A stretch of 64,000 nt of DNA from Arthrobacter sp. ISL-95 (GTDB lineage: Bacteria > Actinomycetota > Actinomycetes > Actinomycetales > Micrococcaceae): contig NZ_JAGGPR010000004.1 of the NCBI RefSeq assembly GCF_018613695.1, positions 1-64,000 on the forward strand, written 5' to 3'. Within the stretch, counting starts at the first letter, position 1, and every line of letters begins with the position of its first letter. The notes beneath the pieces are model-generated. The model was not told the DNA's origin. It saw only the letters and a program-made list of their open reading frames with translations, and did not search any database. The position numbers and the translations under genes were made by a program. Positions 59,702 through 64,000 of the stretch are shown here, piece by piece.

Positions 59702-60688
59702 TCAACCACCAGCATATAAATCCGACCGCGTCACTACCATGTCGATATCGTAATCGTCTTCGCTGGTCTTCCTTGCGGTTTTTCGTCGATCATTCCAAGT
59801 CAACATGTCGTTGAAACCTGAGCAAGGACCAAGGCATCCGTCACAGTTCAATGAAGCGTTCCGGGCCGCGGTGCGGATTCGTGGGTCATCGCCCAATGAT
59901 CCTAAATCGATCGATTTCTCTATCATCCTCGCCAGCGGATATCGGGGGCGGGCGACAATGGAACCCTCCTCCAAAATCATGTTGCGGGCAATTGCGTTTG
60001 CGACACTCGGGTAAGCCTTTCCGACACGGTGCTCGCAATCAAACGACTCGCAAACGGAGCACTTCCCGTCATCGTCCCGCGAAACAACCTTGTCGTACAC
60101 CTCACCTACGGTGTGGTCACAGTCTTCGACCATCTGCGCACAAATAGAGCATTCGAAGTCGCCGGTAAGACCCGCGGACATCCCTGCTCGCAAGTGTGAA
60201 ATGTCGACAGAACAATCCGTCCAAAACTCGTCGTCATCGCGCAAGACTATAGGACAGCCGAACAAGCCACGTCTCATGAATGCCACCCGATGGATAGCCA
60301 TATGGGCCACCTCCGCAAGCTCATGATCCTCGAGGTAGTTAAGTGCGGCTACGGCTGCAGATTCAGACCGCCGGATATTGGGCGCGACAACATCAAGCGT
60401 CTCCCGGTCAAGTGTGGCGCGAAAGGCTGACCACTCGGCCCGTTTCGTGCGCTGCACTTCTCGACGAAGAAAGTCGTCATCCGACACTAGAGGCAGGCGA
60501 AGCTCAGGCATCTCCACAATGCCTTCACCGAGGGCCGCCAGAGCTGCCGCGTATGACGCGTTGGCAATCCGGAGGGACTCTGTACCTTTTTGGTAGAGAT
60601 ACTTCTCGCGGAGTGGTCCCCCCGATGGTGGGACCGTCCCCCACTGCATTACTAGTGCTTTGAAGCTTCGCCCTTTATTCCCGGCCAC
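59702..60688 (-). CDS. Cysteine-pair protein of unknown function, defence-island member
   Basis: Start chosen at GTG 60688 (VAGNKGRSFKALVMQWGTVP) with GAGAGG upstream, giving 328 aa. The first 160 residues are helical and charged; the middle holds ordered Cys/His pairs: ECSICAQMVEDCDHTVG, KCSVCESFDCEHRVG and, after 55 residues, NCDGCLGPCSG. The pattern suggests two or more zinc-binding knuckles for nucleic acid or protein binding. It starts 2 bp after the stop of the gene at 60690 on the same strand, so both are translated together. Both are divergent from the Gabija-like pair. Not recognised. Confidence 0.6.
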   Translation of the reverse strand: MAGNKGRSFKALVMQWGTVPPSGGPLREKYLYQKGTESLRIANASYAAALAALGEGIVEMPELRLPLVSDDDFLRREVQRTKRAEWSAFRATLDRETLDVVAPNIRRSESAAVAALNYLEDHELAEVAHMAIHRVAFMRRGLFGCPIVLRDDDEFWTDCSVDISHLRAGMSAGLTGDFECSICAQMVEDCDHTVGEVYDKVVSRDDDGKCSVCESFDCEHRVGKAYPSVANAIARNMILEEGSIVARPRYPLARMIEKSIDLGSLGDDPRIRTAARNASLNCDGCLGPCSGFNDMLTWNDRRKTARKTSEDDYDIDMVVTRSDLYAGG

Positions 60689-60689
60689 T

Positions 60690-61193
60690 CTAAAGGTCCT
60701 CTCCTTTGTCCAGGGACGGCTGCCCAAAGCGTCTTAGAGCTTCGAGGACGTCGGCACCGCTGCCCTCCACTTGGATGTTCCGTGATGTGCTGGTCTCGGA
60801 GATAGAGACCTTGAGAGGTAACTCGCGTGCCTCTTGTTGAGTCCAGCCCTGGGCTTTTGCTCGGGTACTGATGAACTGTTCGACTGCGAACACTAGCCAG
60901 TCACTGGTAATTGTCAGGACCGCGAGGCCAAGTGCCCACATTTCCGGGTCGATGCTGAACTCGTGTAGGTACTTCCGTGTACCCGTGGGGGTTGCGAATT
61001 CCACCGGGAGGCCAGCAGCGCGTGCCTCCTTAGGCAGATACCGCACGATTTCCGTATAGCGCGGAGCGTCCTGCTCGTCTTCCTTGTCCACTGGTTTTCG
61101 CGTCGGAAGGACGTAGATCGTGTCCGGCTGTACATCCGCTGGAAGCGCGCCGGGTAGAGGAGTCCATCCACCTACGGTGATTAATGCTGTCAT
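60690..61193 (-). CDS. Unknown 167-aa protein, partner of the cysteine-pair gene
   Basis: Start chosen at ATG 61193 (MTALITVGGWTPLPGALPAD). Contains VQPDTIYVLPTRKPVDKEDE, RYTEIVRYLPKEARAAGLPV, MWALGLAVLTITSDWLVFAV and SGADVLEALRRFGQPSLDKG. Soluble apart from one hydrophobic stretch. Family unknown. Its stop and the start of the next gene are adjacent, so the pair is co-translated. The gap to the divergent nuclease gene is 229 bp, enough for two promoters. Confidence 0.6.
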   Translation of the reverse strand: MTALITVGGWTPLPGALPADVQPDTIYVLPTRKPVDKEDEQDAPRYTEIVRYLPKEARAAGLPVEFATPTGTRKYLHEFSIDPEMWALGLAVLTITSDWLVFAVEQFISTRAKAQGWTQQEARELPLKVSISETSTSRNIQVEGSGADVLEALRRFGQPSLDKGEDL

Positions 61194-61422
61194 GCCCCGG
61201 AGCCTACCCGTTTCCGCCGACAACAAAATATCAAGCCCCTGTTCCTGCCCGAACAGATCCAAAAACGCTAGTCATAGGACGTAGGGCCCTGAATCTGGTT
61301 GGGTGCGGTTGGCACTGGTTGTCTAAACGTTTCCAGGCTTACTCCCGGACCAGGCATTTCTCTCCAACAGTAATGCGGCGCGGCATACCCTCGACGCGCG
61401 TGCCATCACCGAGAATCTATAT

Positions 61423-63150
61423 GTGAAAATGCGCAGTCTGAGTATCAGGAATTTTAGAGGGATCCGCGAATGTGATTGGCACACCTCTGCGGATCTTGTT
61501 GCGTTGGTTGGTCCCGGTGATTCAACGAAAACGACGCTTATTGACGCGCTCGGGGCCGTTCTCTCACCGACATACACACTCCGCTTCACTGATGCCGACT
61601 TTTTCGGCGGGAACACCGACGAACCGATCCTTATCACTGCCGTAATCACCGCCCTGCCAGACTCTCTCATCCAAGAAAATCAGTTTGGCAAGGATCAGTC
61701 AGGTATTTGTCCGGACGGCAGCCTGCTCCATGATCCGGTAGCCGGAACGGATCCTTGTCTCGTAGTCCGATTGACCGTTGAAAAAGATCTTGAGCCGGTC
61801 TGGGAGGTTATACGTCCAGGCGTGGAGGAGACGCGAACTATAAGTGGCAACCAACGTCAACGGTTGGGATTCTTTCGCATCGATGACCAGGCGGACAACC
61901 ATCTGCGGTGGACGCGCACTTCCGCGCTCAGCGGACTGACTGAGCAGCGCCAGGGCGCTGCCGTGATCCTAGATGCACACCGGCAGGCACGTGATGCCGT
62001 ATTCGACGCACAACCGGAAGCCCTCACCGTGGCTGCCTCGCTGGCTCAGACTAACGCTCGGGAGGTAGGAAGCGCACCCTTTACTAAACTCCAGCCTGGA
62101 CTGGAGCCCAGCTCAGCGTCCTCGACCCATGCTTTGATGCTTCACGACGGACAGATCCCCTTGACACAATTTGGGCTGGGCACGAGGCGATTGACAAGCT
62201 TCGGCATACAATCGGCCGCAGCAATTGGCGGATCTATCATTGCCATTGATGAGGTGGAGCATGGACTTGAGCCCCACCGACTCTCGCACTTGCTCAACAC
62301 GCTCCGGCTGAAGGCCGAGGCCACATCGGTCCAAGTCATTATCACAACCCACTCGCCGATGGCCGTTGAGAGCCTCGGCGTCAAAGACCTCGCTGTCGTT
62401 CGATCCGTTGAAGGCATAACGACGGTCCTACCAGTTCCGTTCAAATTGGAGAACGCCCAAGGAGTTTTTCGTTCGGCACCATCGGCTTTACTCGCCCGCA
62501 AAATCGTTGTCGGCGAGGGGGCCACTGAGGTTGGCCTGCTTCGAGGGCTGTTCAGAGCATGGGACGCCGCTCGCCTTAACCAAGGACAAGCAAGCAGCGT
62601 GTCTCTGGGCGTGGCCGTCGTGGATGGCAAAGGAGGCACCAGCGCTCCAGACCGGGCGCACCTGTTCAAGTCCCTGGGATACCCCTCCATGGTTCTCATG
62701 GACGGCGACGACCCCCAGGCGGAACCCAATGTTGCGACCGCCGAGGCATCCGGAGTCTGTTTCGCCCGGTGGCAAGAAGGCAGAGCACTTGAAGACGAGC
62801 TGGCATATGGTCTCGATGCGGACGGATTGCGCGAGCTGGTGGCGCAAGCCGCGACGCACATGAGCGAGGAGGCGGTACGCTCGGCCGTCGCCGCAAAACT
62901 CTCCGTGAACAAGCTGGAAGGCATCGATCCTGATTTGTGGACCGAAGCGTGCGGAAAAACACCTGATGAAGTCCGCAACGCAGTCGGGCTCGCGGCGAAA
63001 GGGAAAAGCTCCTGGTTCAAGACCGTTGATGGCGGAGAGGCGCTGGCAGCGATCCTGATCACGCACTGGGAAAGCATCAAGGCAAAAACTCTCGGTACAA
63101 CCCTTGAGCGAGTATCGCGCTTCGTCTACGGCGACACCCTAAATGACTGA
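61423..63150 (+). CDS. OLD-family ATPase/TOPRIM nuclease, Gabija GajA-like
   Basis: 575 aa from GTG 61423 (ATG at 61429 possible). N-terminal ABC-type ATPase: SIRNFRGIRE, P-loop LVGPGDSTKTTLIDAL (Thr replaces the second Gly), LTQFGLGTRRL as signature loop and SIIAIDEVEHGLEPHRL as Walker B, then VIITTHSPMAVESL. C-terminal TOPRIM: VVGEGATEVGLLRGLF supplies the first Glu, LMDGDDPQAEP the DxD. Length and order match OLD nucleases and GajA. In Gabija, GajA is a nucleotide-regulated DNA nuclease working with the GajB helicase. Here a UvrD-like gene overlaps its 3' end by 8 bp. Confidence 0.8.
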   Translation: MKMRSLSIRNFRGIRECDWHTSADLVALVGPGDSTKTTLIDALGAVLSPTYTLRFTDADFFGGNTDEPILITAVITALPDSLIQENQFGKDQSGICPDGSLLHDPVAGTDPCLVVRLTVEKDLEPVWEVIRPGVEETRTISGNQRQRLGFFRIDDQADNHLRWTRTSALSGLTEQRQGAAVILDAHRQARDAVFDAQPEALTVAASLAQTNAREVGSAPFTKLQPGLEPSSASSTHALMLHDGQIPLTQFGLGTRRLTSFGIQSAAAIGGSIIAIDEVEHGLEPHRLSHLLNTLRLKAEATSVQVIITTHSPMAVESLGVKDLAVVRSVEGITTVLPVPFKLENAQGVFRSAPSALLARKIVVGEGATEVGLLRGLFRAWDAARLNQGQASSVSLGVAVVDGKGGTSAPDRAHLFKSLGYPSMVLMDGDDPQAEPNVATAEASGVCFARWQEGRALEDELAYGLDADGLRELVAQAATHMSEEAVRSAVAAKLSVNKLEGIDPDLWTEACGKTPDEVRNAVGLAAKGKSSWFKTVDGGEALAAILITHWESIKAKTLGTTLERVSRFVYGDTLND

Positions 63151-64000
63151 CGGGCACCCGCTTAGCACCTCCGCAGACCGAATTCTCGGGGCCCTGCCGG
63201 GTTCCATAACCCTGCCGGCCGGCGCGGGAAAAACCGAGCTCGTCGCCGCAGTTGTGTCCGCGGTTGCAGCTGGCGGAGGTCACGTTCTGGTTCTGACGCA
63301 TACCCACGCCGGCGTCGATGCGCTCCGGCGGCGGATGGCCAAGTTCTCTGTTCCCAAAGGGCAAGTCAGCGTCCGCACGATTGACGCATGGTCCTTCGAT
63401 CTCATCCAGCATTATCCAATGCTGGCAGGGCTAGCCGTGGCAGCGGACCCGGACTGGGCTCTGTCCCAGGAGTATCATAGGGCAGCCGCGCGGGCGGTCT
63501 CCAGCGAACCGGTCCAACGCATGCTGAGAGTGAGCTATGACGTCATAGTCGTCGACGAGTATCAGGACTGCCTTATCGACCAACACCATCTGGTCGTCGC
63601 GATCTCGGCCACTTTACCAACGCTGGTGTTGGGGGACCCACTGCAAGGGCTTTTCAACTTCGGGGGTCAGCAACCCGTCAAATGGCATAGAGATGTACTT
63701 AACCATTTTCCCGAGGTAAAACTTGAGGCCTATCCTTGGCGGTGGCACGCTCATAATCCAGAACTTGGACACTGGCTCCTTTCAATCCGGGACCCACTTT
63801 CCCGAGGCAACGCGATCAACCTAAGTGGTTCACCGGTCAAGTGGCTAGAGATGCCAAGCGATCAACGATTCAAGACAAAGGAACAAGCCAGGGCCTGCTT
63901 CCGGTCTCCGCAGGCTGGCACCACCGTCGCCCTGGGCCGCTTCCGCCACGACATCATTCGGCCCGCTTTGCTACTGAACGGATCGTATTCCGTCATGGAG
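63143..64000 (+). CDS. UvrD-like superfamily 1 helicase, Gabija GajB-like, partial
   Basis: ATG 63143 overlaps the stop of the upstream nuclease by eight bases, so the two are translationally coupled. At least 286 codons are visible and the frame is open at the window edge. Walker A PAGAGKTELVAAVV, motif Ia LVLTHTHAGVDALRRRM, Walker B VIVVDEYQDC and motif III-like LVLGDPLQGLFNFGG, then PWRWH. These are SF1 (UvrD/Rep) helicase motifs. With a TOPRIM ATPase directly upstream, the pair resembles Gabija phage defence. The C-terminal motifs are beyond the window. Confidence 0.8.
   Translation, partial: MTDGHPLSTSADRILGALPGSITLPAGAGKTELVAAVVSAVAAGGGHVLVLTHTHAGVDALRRRMAKFSVPKGQVSVRTIDAWSFDLIQHYPMLAGLAVAADPDWALSQEYHRAAARAVSSEPVQRMLRVSYDVIVVDEYQDCLIDQHHLVVAISATLPTLVLGDPLQGLFNFGGQQPVKWHRDVLNHFPEVKLEAYPWRWHAHNPELGHWLLSIRDPLSRGNAINLSGSPVKWLEMPSDQRFKTKEQARACFRSPQAGTTVALGRFRHDIIRPALLLNGSYSVME

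Noticed and set aside
1..64000. The dyads as XerC/XerD (dif-like) sites
   Set aside because: Arm sequences do not resemble the actinobacterial dif arms I know; only the size and the dyad layout are similar.

Overview
The window looks like chromosome from an actinobacterium of the Arthrobacter/Paenarthrobacter type. This is inferred from moderately high GC, frequent GTG/TTG starts, a mycothiol-dependent-isomerase-family enzyme, an ALF-repeat polymorphic toxin and PucR-type regulation of GABA genes. No rRNA, intact tRNA or CRISPR array was seen.

0.6-19.5 kb is the most unusual region. About 25 small genes, mostly immunity-like or unknown, sit in 22 units separated by 23 copies of a roughly 27-bp imperfect dyad. 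Its left arm is GCCCGTAAG-like, its centre GATCC, and its right arm TTACCGGACG-like. All sites have the same orientation, while the genes face both ways. Two units (1.24-2.0 kb and 11.36-12.13 kb) are near-identical copies of one Nudix cassette, and their identity begins and ends inside the centre of the dyad. The array therefore behaves like a mobile gene-cassette array built on a simple palindromic site. No tyrosine integrase is visible; the only recombinase in the window is a serine recombinase at 30.4-31.0 kb. Recognisable cassette cargo includes Imm26-like, SUFU, SUKH remnant, DUF4262, HEAT-repeat and Nudix proteins, plus a secreted NucA/NucB-type DNase with an adjacent probable immunity gene. 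This suggests a polyimmunity locus assembled from cassettes. The right edge of the array abuts a truncated secreted-protein gene.

19.6-31.0 kb carries secreted proteins (a trypsin-fold/ricin/VCBS protein and a small partner), then a polymorphic toxin of about 1,314 residues with ALF repeats, alanine-rich coiled coils and a PD-(D/E)xK-like C-terminus. Two paralogous putative immunity genes follow, then DUF4253-like and DUF3806-like genes and the serine recombinase.

31.2-57.6 kb is divided by three copies of a roughly 600-bp non-coding repeat (31.25, 50.15 and 56.97 kb). Each copy has a GTGTGGAC/GTCCACAC palindrome at two points, a 3'-tRNA-end-like sequence and a terminator hairpin. Between the first two copies lies a catabolic island: cyclase, two alpha/beta hydrolases, sodium:solute symporter with a small partner, LuxR and LacI regulators, amidase, gabD, gabT, an MDMPI-family enzyme, an amidohydrolase, an MHS transporter and a PucR regulator. 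Between the second and third copies lie LysR, a DUF1852 (MesX) gene, a core-MetE (MesD-like) methionine synthase, a flavin reductase and a DUF1275 membrane protein.

57.8-64.0 kb looks like a defence island. An OLD-family ATPase/TOPRIM nuclease overlaps a UvrD-like helicase that runs off the window, which is a Gabija-like pair. Three unrecognised genes, one rich in cysteine pairs, are transcribed away from it.
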